Notes under the pieces: model-generated | Told to the model about the DNA's origin: nothing | Database searches by the model: none | Seen by the model: the letters and a program-made list of their open reading frames with translations, nothing else | Shown here: positions 53,220 through 63,850 of the stretch, one piece after another | How the letters are laid out: each line of letters begins with the position of its first letter | Position numbering within the stretch: the stretch's first letter is position 1 | Translations under genes and position numbers: made by a program | From: Citreimonas salinaria | Lineage (GTDB): Bacteria; Pseudomonadota; Alphaproteobacteria; Rhodobacterales; Rhodobacteraceae | Direction: 5' to 3' | NCBI RefSeq assembly: GCF_900107235.1 | Contig: NZ_FNPF01000017.1 | Location: 34,301-98,300, forward strand | Length of the DNA stretch: 64,000 nucleotides

Positions 53220-53939
53220 CTAGTCGGGACTGGAAGGATCGGCAGGGGGAAGGCCGGTATTCCCCTGTTTCGCCCCGCGCAGGACCGCGCGATTCACGTC
53301 GACGAGATGCTCTTCCATAAGCCGCGCGGCTTTGGGGCCGTCGCGGTCCGAGATCGCGGCGAAGAGGGCGCGGTGCTGTTCGCCGAACCGGGCCATGGTC
53401 TCGGGCGTGTGGCTTTCGCGCCGGATCTCGCCCCAGGCGGCGAGTTTCCGGACCGTGCGGATCGCGTCGTAGACCTCGAGGAAAAGCGGGTTCCGCGCGA
53501 GCACGGCGATGTTGTAGTGGAAGATGTCGTCGGCAGTCTCGTAGGCGATGCGCTCGTCCTGGTCGATCGTCGCCAGCATCAGTTGCCTCAGCCGCGCGAG
53601 GTCGTCCGACCGCGCCCGGGCGGCGGCATGGGCGGCAAGGGCGGGCTCGATCTCGAGCCGCACCTCCATGATGTCCTGCGGCGTCACCTCGCGCGCGATC
53701 CGGTTGAGCACGCTCGACCCGTTCGCGACCGGCGGCGCCGCGAAGGTTCCGCGGCCCTGACGCCGGTAGATCGTGCCCTCGTCCTCAAGGCGCTCGAGCG
53801 CCTGCCGCAGCCTCGCGCGGCTGACGCCGAAGCGTTCGGCCAGCTGTCGCTCCGGGGGAAGGCGGCCGTCGGCGGGAACCTCGCCCGAGGTCATCAGCGC
53901 GCCCAGCCGTCGCGTCAGATCCTCCTCCCCCGCCACCAT
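53220..53939 (-). CDS. GntR-family regulator with FCD domain
   Basis: 239 aa. A GntR winged helix (about 1-70, PPERQLAERFGVSRARLRQALERLEDEGTIYRRQGRGTF) and an all-helical FCD domain (MEVRLEIEPALAAHAAARARSDDLARL; HYNIAVLARNPLFLEVYDAI; EHRALFAAISDRD). The conserved Asp/His ligand set suggests a metal-dependent organic-acid or amino-acid effector. It is the last gene of the minus-strand peptide operon, coupled to the permease gene by TGATG. It may bind the palindrome at 62925-62943. Confidence 0.9.
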   Translation of the reverse strand: MVAGEEDLTRRLGALMTSGEVPADGRLPPERQLAERFGVSRARLRQALERLEDEGTIYRRQGRGTFAAPPVANGSSVLNRIAREVTPQDIMEVRLEIEPALAAHAAARARSDDLARLRQLMLATIDQDERIAYETADDIFHYNIAVLARNPLFLEVYDAIRTVRKLAAWGEIRRESHTPETMARFGEQHRALFAAISDRDGPKAARLMEEHLVDVNRAVLRGAKQGNTGLPPADPSSPD

Positions 53940-54772
53940 CAGAACGCCCTGTAGAGATCGACGAACATGCGGATCGACGTGATGAGCAGGAACACGCCGA
54001 AGCTCAGTCGCAGGACACGGCGCGGAATCCTGTGGGCGATGGCGACGCCGACGCGGGCGAAGACGACCGTGAGCGGGGTGATGATGAGAGCGGCGGCGAT
54101 GTTCACGTAGCCGAGCGAGAGGGGGGGCAGTCCTTCGTGCCCGAGGCCGGTCAGGACGTAGGTGATCGCGCCGGGCACGCCGATGATGAACCCGATCGCG
54201 GCGGATGTGCCCACGGCCCTGCGGATCTCGTAGCCAAGGAAGTTCAGGAGCGGCACGCAGACCGTCCCGCCGCCGATCCCCATCATGGCGGAAATCGCCC
54301 CCGCGATGACGCCGAAGAAGGCCCAGGCGGGTTTGGAGAAGCTGCGCGGGCTGTCGATCTCGCCGCCGCCGCGCAGGATCATGTCGAGCGCGACCAGAAG
54401 CGCCACGACCGCGAAGACGGCGATGAGGGCGAGGCCCGAGACCACGCCGCCGAGGATGCCGCCGATCACCACGCCGACGAGGATCGACGGCCCCCAGAGC
54501 TTCAGCAGGTCGAAGTCGATCGCGCCGCGCCGGTAGTGCCCCAGCGACGAGCTGAGCGAGGTGAAGATGATGGTGGCCAGCGACGTGCCGACCGACAGCT
54601 GCATGACCTGGCCCGGGTCCATGCCCGTCAGCGAAAGGGCGAAGTAGAGCGCGGGCACGATGACGATGCCGCCGCCGACCCCCAGAAGACCGGCGAGGAT
54701 GCCGCCGAAGATGCCGGCCACGGTGGCGGGCAGCGCGATGGTCGCGAAGAGGGCTGCAAGCTGGTCTTCCAC
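53939..54772 (-). CDS. TSUP (TauE/SafE) family permease
   Basis: 277 aa from a GTG at 54772, with AAGGA 8 bases upstream inside the end of the DUF1028 gene. About eight membrane helices; GGILAGLLGVGGGIVIVPALYFAL and GAISAMMGIGGGTVCVPLLNFLGYEIRRAVGTSAAIGFIIGVPGAITYV are the two repeated TSUP motifs. Members carry sulfite, sulfonates or organic anions out of or into the cell. Next to a gamma-glutamyltransferase it may export a sulfur compound from peptide breakdown. Confidence 0.9.
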   Translation of the reverse strand: MEDQLAALFATIALPATVAGIFGGILAGLLGVGGGIVIVPALYFALSLTGMDPGQVMQLSVGTSLATIIFTSLSSSLGHYRRGAIDFDLLKLWGPSILVGVVIGGILGGVVSGLALIAVFAVVALLVALDMILRGGGEIDSPRSFSKPAWAFFGVIAGAISAMMGIGGGTVCVPLLNFLGYEIRRAVGTSAAIGFIIGVPGAITYVLTGLGHEGLPPLSLGYVNIAAALIITPLTVVFARVGVAIAHRIPRRVLRLSFGVFLLITSIRMFVDLYRAF

Positions 54773-54773
54773 G

Positions 54774-55529
54774 TCAGGCGTCCTTGTTTTCGGTCGCCTG
54801 CGAGCGGCTGGGGATGCCGGCGGCCTTGCGTCGTTCTTCCTCGGCCGAGATGGCCGCATCGATGGGGCCGCGATCCGTGCAGCCCGAGAAATTGGCCGAT
54901 GTGGCGAAGGCCTGGGTGACGTGGACGTAGCGTTCGCGCGACACGTCGAGCAGCCGGCCGATCTCGGCCAGCGGATCGGGATGGTCGTCGGCGCGCAGGT
55001 CGAGGATGGCATAGGCCTCGCCGCTATGGATCTTGAGCCCGGCGGCCTGGCGCCCCCGCTTGTCTCCGCCCGCGGCCTCACCGGCGCGCATCGCGTGCAG
55101 CAGGCGGTCGGGCAGGGGCAGGTCGCTCGCATCGGCATAGGCGTCGAACGCGGCGCGGACGACTTCCGGGCCCGCCAGCATGTTGCCTGCGACCGAATGC
55201 GTCTCGCCCGTCAGGTGACCGCACCACTCGACGCAGTCGTCGCCGGTATGGGCCGCGAAACGCCCAAGGCTGTCGAGCGTGTGGCACTGGCGAATGTGCT
55301 GCCCCCCGTCGCGCGCGACGAAGTCGGCCAGCACGTCCTGCGCGCTTTCTCCGGCTTCGAGGCGGGACAGACCTTCGGTTCCCCAGAGCGGGTTCACGAA
55401 CGCCTGCGTCGCGACGGCGGAGCGGGCTCCGATATGCGGCACGATCGCGCCGCAGGCGAAAAAGCGCGAGGCGACGGCGATGCCGATTTCGCCGGTATCG
55501 GAAGAGCGAGCGATTATCGAGTATGTCAT
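54774..55529 (-). CDS. DUF1028 (Ntn-hydrolase-like) protein
   Basis: 251 aa. It begins MTYSIIARSSDTGEIGIAVASRFFACG and goes on with SAVATQAFVNPLWG, GDDCVEWCGHLTGETHSVAGNML, and a C-terminal peptidoglycan-binding-like region (LDLRADDHPDPLAEIGRLLDV). DUF1028 belongs to the Ntn-hydrolase superfamily; removal of Met1 would expose Thr2 as a possible nucleophile. It lies 2 bases after the gamma-glutamyltransferase gene. A peptide or amide hydrolase is plausible; the substrate is unknown. Confidence 0.85.
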   Translation of the reverse strand: MTYSIIARSSDTGEIGIAVASRFFACGAIVPHIGARSAVATQAFVNPLWGTEGLSRLEAGESAQDVLADFVARDGGQHIRQCHTLDSLGRFAAHTGDDCVEWCGHLTGETHSVAGNMLAGPEVVRAAFDAYADASDLPLPDRLLHAMRAGEAAGGDKRGRQAAGLKIHSGEAYAILDLRADDHPDPLAEIGRLLDVSRERYVHVTQAFATSANFSGCTDRGPIDAAISAEEERRKAAGIPSRSQATENKDA

Positions 55530-55531
55530 GG

Positions 55532-57322
55532 TCAGCGTCCGATCGCGTAGGCTTGCATGAGGCGGGGGGTCGCGGCGGCCGTCAGGGTGCCGTCGGGGTT
55601 GCGCAGGGCTGCCGTCAGACGCCCGACGGTCCACGGTTCGGCCACGGTCACGCGGTGGCCGCGCGCGCGCAGCGAGGCGATGCAGGCCTCGCCGACGCCG
55701 GGTTCGATCATCATCTCGCCGGGCTGTGTCGCACGGGGAAAGAAGGAACTCTGGAAGTGCATCGAGTGGAAGAGCGGGGCGTCCATGCCCTCCTGCAATC
55801 CCAGTCCGTGATGGACAAAGCGGAGGAACCAGGCGAGTTGCCACTGGTCCTGTTGATCCCCGCCCGGGGTGCCGAAGACAAGGCGGCGGCCATCTCGATG
55901 CTCGGCCAGCGTCGGCGTCAGCGTGGTGCGCGGCCGGCGACCCGGGGCAAGCGAGGTCGGCAGGCCCTCTTCCAGCCAGAACATCTGGGCGCGCGAGTTG
56001 AGCGGAAAACCGAGCCCGGGAATGACCGGGTTCGACTGCAGCCAGCCTCCCGAAGGGGTGGCTGCCACGCAGTTGCCCCAGCGGTCGATCACGTCGAGAT
56101 GGACCGTGTCGCCCTTCCTGTCGGTCAGGTGGGCCATCGTCGGTTCCTGCGCGCCGACATCGGACACGCCGAAGTCGCGCGTCGCGCGGGCGATGCAGGC
56201 GTCTGCCAGTTGCTCGAAACCGGGGACGCGGCCGGGACGCTGGTCCAGCGACGCCTCGGAGCCGATCAGCCTGGCACGCCCGGCGTTGTAGGCGTCGGAC
56301 AGCAGGTGCTCCATCGGCACGTCGCCATGTTTCGGGTCGCCGTAATAGGCCTCGCGGTCGGCATATGAAAGCTTCATCGCCTCGATGACCGTGTGGACGA
56401 AGTCCGGGCCGAACGGGTCCATCGACGCGAGGTCGACATGCTTGAGGATGGCCAGCGACTGGAGCAGGACCGGACCCTGTCCCCACGGCCCGGTCTTGTG
56501 GACCGTCCAGTCGTGGTATTCGTAGGACAACGGCGTCTCGATCTCGGCGCGCCACCCGGCCATGTCCTCAGGCGCGAGGACGGCGCGGTTCCTGCGCTCG
56601 CTCACGTCGTGGACCTCGGTGTCCTTCAGGTAGTCGAAGATCGCGTCGGCGACGAAGCCTTCGGCCCATTCGGCACGCGCCGCGTCGATCTGGGCCTCGC
56701 GGTCGTCGCCCGCGGCTTCGGCGACATCCACGAGGCGCTCGTTGGTGCGGGCGAGGTCGGGGTTGCGGAAAAGCGCGTGGGGCGCGGGGGCCTTGCCGCC
56801 GGGGGTCCAGACCTCGGCGGAGGAGGGCCATTCGGCGGCGAAGTATTCGGCCAGACCGGCGATGGTGTCGGCCACGCGGGGCAGCACCGGATGACCGTCG
56901 CGCGCGTAACCGATGGCCGGCTCCATCACCTCGCGGATGGTCATGGTGCCCTGGTCGCGTAGCATCAGCATCCAGCCGTCGAAGGCCCCCGGCACCACCG
57001 TGGACAGAAGCCCCGAACCCGGGATCAGTTCGAGGCCCTGCGCCCTGTAATGATCGATCGTCGCGGCCGCGGGGGCCACGCCCTGCGCGGCGACGACACC
57101 GTTGCCGGTCTTCACGCTGTGGAAGACGATCGGAAGGTCGCCTGCGGGACCGTTCAGGTGCGGCTCGACGATCTGCAGGGTCAGGCCGGTGGCGACGGCG
57201 GCGTCGAAGGCGTTGCCGCCTTTCTCGAGGATCGCCATTCCGACGGCGGACGCGATCCAGTGGGTCGAGGTGACGACGCCGAAGGTGCCGCGGATGTCGG
57301 GGCGGGTGGTGAAGCTGGGCAT
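55532..57322 (-). CDS. Gamma-glutamyltransferase family protein, leaderless
   Basis: 596 aa from the ATG at 57322. The N-terminal half begins TRPDIRGTFGVVTSTHWIASAVGMAILEKGGNAFDAAVA. The autoprocessing/catalytic threonine should be Thr406 in KGDTVHLDVIDRWGNCVAATPSGGW. Further on lies LTPTLAEHRDGRRLVFGTPGGDQQDQW, the family Gly-Gly oxyanion region. There is no signal peptide, unlike periplasmic Ggt, so it should act on peptides imported by the neighbouring ABC system. It might instead be an acylase of the same fold. Confidence 0.88.
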   Translation of the reverse strand: MPSFTTRPDIRGTFGVVTSTHWIASAVGMAILEKGGNAFDAAVATGLTLQIVEPHLNGPAGDLPIVFHSVKTGNGVVAAQGVAPAAATIDHYRAQGLELIPGSGLLSTVVPGAFDGWMLMLRDQGTMTIREVMEPAIGYARDGHPVLPRVADTIAGLAEYFAAEWPSSAEVWTPGGKAPAPHALFRNPDLARTNERLVDVAEAAGDDREAQIDAARAEWAEGFVADAIFDYLKDTEVHDVSERRNRAVLAPEDMAGWRAEIETPLSYEYHDWTVHKTGPWGQGPVLLQSLAILKHVDLASMDPFGPDFVHTVIEAMKLSYADREAYYGDPKHGDVPMEHLLSDAYNAGRARLIGSEASLDQRPGRVPGFEQLADACIARATRDFGVSDVGAQEPTMAHLTDRKGDTVHLDVIDRWGNCVAATPSGGWLQSNPVIPGLGFPLNSRAQMFWLEEGLPTSLAPGRRPRTTLTPTLAEHRDGRRLVFGTPGGDQQDQWQLAWFLRFVHHGLGLQEGMDAPLFHSMHFQSSFFPRATQPGEMMIEPGVGEACIASLRARGHRVTVAEPWTVGRLTAALRNPDGTLTAAATPRLMQAYAIGR

Positions 57323-57336
57323 GGTTTTCCGAATCG

Positions 57337-58236
57337 TTACTGTTCGCGGGGATCGAGCGCGTCGCGCAGCCCGTCGCCCAGCAGATTGAAGCCGAGCACC
57401 ACGAGGAAGATCGCGATGCCGGGCCAGAGCGCCATCCACGGCGCCTGGTTGAGGAAGTTCTTGGCCGTGTTCAGCATCGATCCCCAGGACGGCGCCGGGG
57501 GCTGCTGGCCGAGGCCGAGGAAGGACAGCGACGCCTCGGCGATGATCGCGGTGGCGATCGTCAGCGTGGCCTGCACCAGCACGGGCGGCAGAATGTTCGG
57601 CAGGATGTAGCGGGCCAGGATCTTGTGCGTGGGCAGCCCGATCGCACGCGCGCTGTCGACGTAGTCCTCGGCCGCGACGCTCAGGACCTGCCCGCGGGTC
57701 AGTCGCACGAACAGCGGCGTGGCCGAGATGCCGATGGCGATCATCGCGTTGGTCAGCGACGGCCCGAGGAAGGCGGCAAGCGCGATGGCCAGGATCAGGA
57801 AGGGCGCGGCCAGCAGCGCCTCGGTGCAGCGCGAGATCACGGCGTCGGTCCAGCCGCCGAAATAGCCGGCCGCGATGCCCAGGGGGACGCCCATGAAGAC
57901 GGCGATCAGGACCGACACGACGCCCGCCAGCAGAGAGGCCTGTGCGCCCCAGATCATGCGCGCCAGGACGTCCCGGCCGATCTCGTCCGTGCCGAAGGGA
58001 TGCGCGGCGGAGGGTGCCTGACGCACGGCGCCCCAGTCGGTGGCGGTCGGGTCCGGGATCGGCAGCAGCGGGGCGAGGATCGCGATGGCCACGAAGAAGG
58101 CCACGAGCACGCCGCCCAGCATCGCGGACTTGTGGGTGCGGAACTTCTTCCAGACGCGGTTCTCGGGGCGGCGGTCCAGGACGGGATCGTTCGCGCTTTC
58201 GGCGTCGATGGTGATGGGGGTGGCGACCTGCGGCAT
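57337..58236 (-). CDS. Oligopeptide ABC permease (DppC-like)
   Basis: 299 aa. A long hydrophilic N-terminus (1-38) is followed by six membrane helices. AHPFGTDEIGRDVLARMIWGAQASLLAGV, coupling loop DYVDSARAIGLPTHKILARYILPNILPPVLV and ASLSFLGLGQQPPAPSWGSML identify DppC. It overlaps the DppB gene by one base (TGATG) and is followed by the gamma-glutamyltransferase after 14 bases. Confidence 0.94.
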   Translation of the reverse strand: MPQVATPITIDAESANDPVLDRRPENRVWKKFRTHKSAMLGGVLVAFFVAIAILAPLLPIPDPTATDWGAVRQAPSAAHPFGTDEIGRDVLARMIWGAQASLLAGVVSVLIAVFMGVPLGIAAGYFGGWTDAVISRCTEALLAAPFLILAIALAAFLGPSLTNAMIAIGISATPLFVRLTRGQVLSVAAEDYVDSARAIGLPTHKILARYILPNILPPVLVQATLTIATAIIAEASLSFLGLGQQPPAPSWGSMLNTAKNFLNQAPWMALWPGIAIFLVVLGFNLLGDGLRDALDPREQ

Positions 58237-59180
58237 CAGCTTTTCCTCAGGCGCGGGTTGAGAAGGACATAGGCCACGTCCGCCAAGAGATTCATCGCGA
58301 TGAAGCCCACGGCGGTGACGAGGACGATCCCCTGAACCACGGCATAATCGCGGTTGAAGACGGCGTCGACGACCAGCTTGCCGAAGCCGGGGACGGTGAA
58401 GATCTGCTCGGTCAGCACGGCGCCTGCGATCAGCTCGCCGAACAGCAGCGCGGAAAGGGTGACGATCGGCGTCAGCGCGTTGCGGAAGGCGTGTTTCAGG
58501 ATCACCCGACGCTCGGACAGGCCCTTGGCGCGGGCGGTTCGCACATAGTCCGAGGTCAGCACGGTCAGCATGGCCGACCGCGTGTGGCGCATCAGCGTGG
58601 CGGCCAGCGCCGTCCCGAGGACGAAGGCAGGCATGATCATGACCTGGATCGACCGGAGCGGGTCCTCGTCGAACGGGACGTAGCCGCTGGCGGGCAGAAG
58701 CTGCCATTTCACCGAGACCAGCAGGATCAACATGATGCCGAGCCAGAAGTTGGGGATCGACAGGCCGGACAGCGCGACCACATTGGCCACGTAATCGGCG
58801 ACGGTGCCCTTCTTGATGGCCGACAGGATCCCCGCGGGTATGCCGATGGCCAGAGCGAAGACCATCGCCATCGTCGCAAGCTGGATCGTCACGGGAAGCT
58901 TCTCGGCGATCAGCTCCAAGACCGGCTGGTTCGTGCGAAGCGAAATACCCAGGTCGCCGGTCAGCGCGTTGCCGACCCAGGTGAAATACTGGATCGGGAG
59001 CGGATCGTTCAGGCGGTACTTTTCGCGCAGGAAGGCGATGGTCGCGGGGTCACGCTCCTCGCCGGCCATGGCGAGCACGGGGTCTCCGGGCAACAGCTTC
59101 TGCAACGCGAAGACGAAGACCGAGATCAGGATGATCGTCGGAATCGCGATCAGCAGGCGGCGGACGATGAAGGACAGCAT
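58236..59180 (-). CDS. Oligopeptide ABC permease (DppB-like)
   Basis: 314 aa, six helices. N-terminus MLSFIVRRLLIAIPTIILISVFVFALQKLLPGDPVLAMAG; coupling loop DYVRTARAKGLSERRVILKHAFRNALTPIVTL; C-terminus LLADVAYVLLNPRLR. It pairs with the DppC-like gene that overlaps its stop. The binding protein gene precedes it by 57 bases. Confidence 0.94.
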   Translation of the reverse strand: MLSFIVRRLLIAIPTIILISVFVFALQKLLPGDPVLAMAGEERDPATIAFLREKYRLNDPLPIQYFTWVGNALTGDLGISLRTNQPVLELIAEKLPVTIQLATMAMVFALAIGIPAGILSAIKKGTVADYVANVVALSGLSIPNFWLGIMLILLVSVKWQLLPASGYVPFDEDPLRSIQVMIMPAFVLGTALAATLMRHTRSAMLTVLTSDYVRTARAKGLSERRVILKHAFRNALTPIVTLSALLFGELIAGAVLTEQIFTVPGFGKLVVDAVFNRDYAVVQGIVLVTAVGFIAMNLLADVAYVLLNPRLRKS

Positions 59181-59237
59181 GGCGGCTCTCTGGATCGGGT
59201 GTCGGCCCCGCGCGGATCACGCGGGGCCGCTGGAACG

Positions 59238-60752
59238 TCAGCCTTCGGTCTCGGTGACGCCCTCGAGGCGGATCATGCCGTCGGGATACGGAACGAACCC
59301 TTCGATGTCGTCGTCGAGCGCCCAGATCCACGTCTGGTGGTACAGGTACACCAGCGGAGCGTCCTCGTTCAGGATGTCGCGCGCCTGGTCGTAAAGCGCC
59401 TTGCGCTCGGCCTCGTCGGTGGTTTCGCGGGCGTCGTTCAGCAGTCGGTCGACCTCGGCGTTCGAGTAGCCCGAGTCGTTGATCCCGCCGTCCGTGGTGA
59501 CGAATTGGTGGATGTTGCCATCCGGATCGACCCGGCCCGACCAGCCGATCTGGCTGGCGGTGTAATCGCCCGCCGACTGGTCCTGCAGGAGAGTCGCGAA
59601 CTCCTTCGAGGTGATCTCGATGTTGATCCCGGCCTCGGAGGCCATCGACTGGACGACCTGCATCAGCTGCAGCGGCACCGTCGTGTTCGGAACCTGCACC
59701 TCGAGCGTGATGCCGTCGGCATAGCCGGCTTCTGCCAGCAGGGCGCGGGCGGCTTCCACGTCCCGCTCGGGGATGGGGTGGTCCTCGTCATACCAGGGCG
59801 AGTTCGGCGGGAAGGGCTGGTTGCCCGGGGCGAACGAGCCCTCGAAGACCACCTGATTGATGATGTCGCGTCCCACGGCAAGGCTGAGGGCCCGGCGCAG
59901 GCGGGCGTCGTTGCCCCACGGGTTGTCGCCACGCTCGCCGTTGCCGACGTTGAACGTGATGCCCTGATAGCCGAGCGAGACGGCTCTCTCGACGTTGATG
60001 CCGCCGTCGCTTTCCACCTGGGCGAGGTCGGTCGCGGCAAGCCGTTCGAGGATGTCGATATCGCCCGACTGAAGGTTCGCCAGACGCACGGTCGTGTCCG
60101 GGATGGGCAGGTAGGTGACGCTGTCGAAGTGGATCTCGTCGGCGTTCCAGTAATCGTCGAAGCGCGTCAGGACGATCCGGTCCTGTGCGACGCGCTCTTC
60201 GAAGGCGAAGGGGCCCGAGCAGACGGGGTTCAGGCCGAAATTGGCGCCGGCCTCGTCTGCCGCCGTTGGAGAGATCATCATGCCCGCCCGGTCGGCCAGT
60301 TGCGCCAGGAGCGTCGCGTCGGGCTGGGTCAGATCGAAGCGGATCTGGTACTCGCCCAGAACTTCGGTGCCGGCGACCGAGGTCAATTCGGACTTGCGGC
60401 GGCTTTCCTCCATCGTCTGGCTGCGCTCGATGTTGCGCGCGACGGCTTCGGCGTTGAACGGCGTGCCGTCGTGGAAGGTCACGCCCTCGCGCAGCGTAAA
60501 GGTGATCGAGGTGTTGTCGTCGGACCATTCCCACTCGGTGGCGAGCTGGGGAATGATCTTCAGATCGGGCGTGATGTCGACGAGCTTGTCGCAGAGGGAG
60601 GCGTAGACGATCCGCCCCACGAAGGTGCGCGACTGGTCGGGGTCGAGCACGTCGGCGTCCGATTGCAGCGCGATCCTGAGATCCTGGGCCTGCGCGCCCA
60701 AGGCCGTCGCGCCCAGAAGCGCCGCGGCGAGCGTCATGCGTGTGAGTGTCAT
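59238..60752 (-). CDS. Oligopeptide ABC substrate-binding protein (SBP5)
   Basis: 504 aa from the ATG at 60752. AAGGAGA lies 9 bases upstream of this ATG but only one base from the ATG at 60761, so the downstream start is preferred. Signal peptide 1-22 (ending GAQA). SBP5 fold: YASLCDKLVDITPDLKIIPQLATEWEWSDDNTSITFTLREGVTFHDGTPFNAEAVARN. It should deliver peptides, perhaps gamma-glutamyl peptides given the enzyme downstream, to the two permeases. Confidence 0.93.
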   Translation of the reverse strand: MTLTRMTLAAALLGATALGAQAQDLRIALQSDADVLDPDQSRTFVGRIVYASLCDKLVDITPDLKIIPQLATEWEWSDDNTSITFTLREGVTFHDGTPFNAEAVARNIERSQTMEESRRKSELTSVAGTEVLGEYQIRFDLTQPDATLLAQLADRAGMMISPTAADEAGANFGLNPVCSGPFAFEERVAQDRIVLTRFDDYWNADEIHFDSVTYLPIPDTTVRLANLQSGDIDILERLAATDLAQVESDGGINVERAVSLGYQGITFNVGNGERGDNPWGNDARLRRALSLAVGRDIINQVVFEGSFAPGNQPFPPNSPWYDEDHPIPERDVEAARALLAEAGYADGITLEVQVPNTTVPLQLMQVVQSMASEAGINIEITSKEFATLLQDQSAGDYTASQIGWSGRVDPDGNIHQFVTTDGGINDSGYSNAEVDRLLNDARETTDEAERKALYDQARDILNEDAPLVYLYHQTWIWALDDDIEGFVPYPDGMIRLEGVTETEG

Positions 60753-60808
60753 TTCAGGCATTCTCCTTGCTGGTGTCTTCCGCCCTTTCCGGGCGGTTCT
60801 TCGGGTGT

Positions 60809-62919
<2,111 letters not shown>

Positions 62920-62924
62920 GGTCA

Positions 62925-62943
62925 AACCATTTGTTGATTGGTT
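62925..62943. promoter_or_regulatory. Candidate operator at the peptide operon start
   Basis: AACCA-TTTGTTGAT-TGGTT is an inverted repeat with 5-base arms around a T/A-rich centre. It overlaps the probable transcription start just downstream of the -10 box. A GntR/FCD regulator is the last gene of the same operon and could bind it. Confidence 0.45.
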
Positions 62944-62944
62944 G

Positions 62945-62972
62945 AAGCTACAGGCTTCCTCTCCCCCGTCAA
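62945..62972 (-). promoter_or_regulatory. Promoter of the nine-gene peptide operon
   Basis: On the minus strand TTGACG (62972-62967) and TAGCTT (62950-62945) are separated by 16 bases, a good sigma-70-like pair. Transcription would start near 62938, leaving a leader of about 20 bases before the TTG start at 62919. Confidence 0.6.
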
Positions 62973-62985
62973 GACCTCGCTTCAT

Positions 62986-63447
62986 TTTCGCCGAATGCTC
63001 GAGGTTCTAGGCCGGACGAGGGGCGCCGTTGCTCGATGATTGGGCGCTGCGGGCCTGAACCTGCTGTTCGACGCGGGCGGTCCGGGCCTTTGCCATGCAT
63101 GCGGCTACGGTCCTGCAGCTTGACGACCCATGGCCACCCGAGGGAAACGCCGGTCAGAAACGGGCCGCCATCGCTTCTCAAGCTGGGCTCCGGGAGCGCG
63201 AACGAAGGTGCGCCATCCGCGCCTTGGTCAGCCGGAACCGGTTGCTCGCGGTCTTCTTGCGGAGGCAGAAACACGATCAGCGTCTGCAATCGATGGGTCC
63301 TGAGCCTGAAGGGCCGCAATTTGTTGCGGGCGATCTATGGGTGCGCTGGCATCAGCGTCGCGCTTCGAGCGCGCAGATGTTCCCCCGATCCCCGCGGAGG
63401 GGCAGGGTATCTGCGCAGTAACGGGATGATGGCGAATCCCCGCCCGG
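62986..63447. other. Gap of about 460 bases without a recognisable gene
   Basis: Several short frames are open on both strands, but none has a ribosome site, family motif or convincing composition. No inverted ends or target duplications were seen, so I cannot call it a mobile-element remnant. It separates the peptide operon from csoR. Confidence 0.5.
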
Positions 63448-63729
63448 TCAGTCGCGGACCTTTTCCAGAAGCCCGACGACTTCCTGGAACATGACGCGCT
63501 GGCGCTCCTGATCGCCGGCAACGATCGCCTCTTCCATGCAGGTCCGCGCGTGGTCCTCGATCACCAGACGCTCGACCGCGCGGAGGGCGGACCGGATGGC
63601 TGCCGTCTGATTCAGGATGTCGACGCAGTAGCGGCCGTCCTGGACCATGCGGGACACGCCCTGAACCTGGCCGGTCAGGCGCGAGAGGCGCTTCAGGATT
63701 GCGTCCTTGTTTTGCTTTTCGTGCCACAC
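63448..63729 (-). CDS. csoR: Copper-sensing repressor of the CsoR family
   Basis: 93 aa from a GTG at 63729, with GGAGG 5 bases upstream; this gives the usual CsoR length, whereas the ATG at 63777 would add a 16-residue tail. The helical DUF156 fold is clear: ILKRLSRLTGQVQGVSRMV. The Cu(I) ligands Cys35, His60 and Cys64 are all present (GRYCVDIL and DHARTC); FrmR and RcnR lack this Cys-His-Cys set. It should release DNA when copper binds. It is divergent from copA with operator-like palindromes between. Confidence 0.9.
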   Translation of the reverse strand: MWHEKQNKDAILKRLSRLTGQVQGVSRMVQDGRYCVDILNQTAAIRSALRAVERLVIEDHARTCMEEAIVAGDQERQRVMFQEVVGLLEKVRD

Positions 63730-63786
63730 CCTGTCCTCCGTCCGGTTGGAACCGATCTCTGCGGAATGCCATTGCACTTATACATC

Positions 63787-63828
63787 GGAGGGGTATACGG
63801 CAACGCGCGAGATACCCCTATAGGGTAT
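63787..63828. promoter_or_regulatory. CsoR-type operators between csoR and copA
   Basis: ATACCC-CTATA-GGGTAT (63812-63828) is a palindrome of the TACCC/GGGTA type bound by CsoR proteins. A second half-like site GGAGGGGTATAC lies at 63787-63798. They sit 23 to 60 bases before copA and 60 to 100 before csoR, so one repressor could control both genes. Confidence 0.7.
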
Positions 63829-63850
63829 GGGGCGTTGCCGGAGAAGTGGA

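Noticed and set aside
62920..62985. ATG at 62985 as the start of the DppD-like ATPase
   Set aside because: A well-spaced promoter lies downstream of it and the extra residues do not resemble the family N-terminus.
62986..63447. Remnant of an insertion sequence in the gap before csoR
   Set aside because: No terminal inverted repeats, target duplication or transposase motif could be found.
63730..63777. ATG at 63777 as the csoR start
   Set aside because: It would add 16 residues and overlap the copA-side regulatory DNA; the GTG at 63729 has a strong GGAGG.
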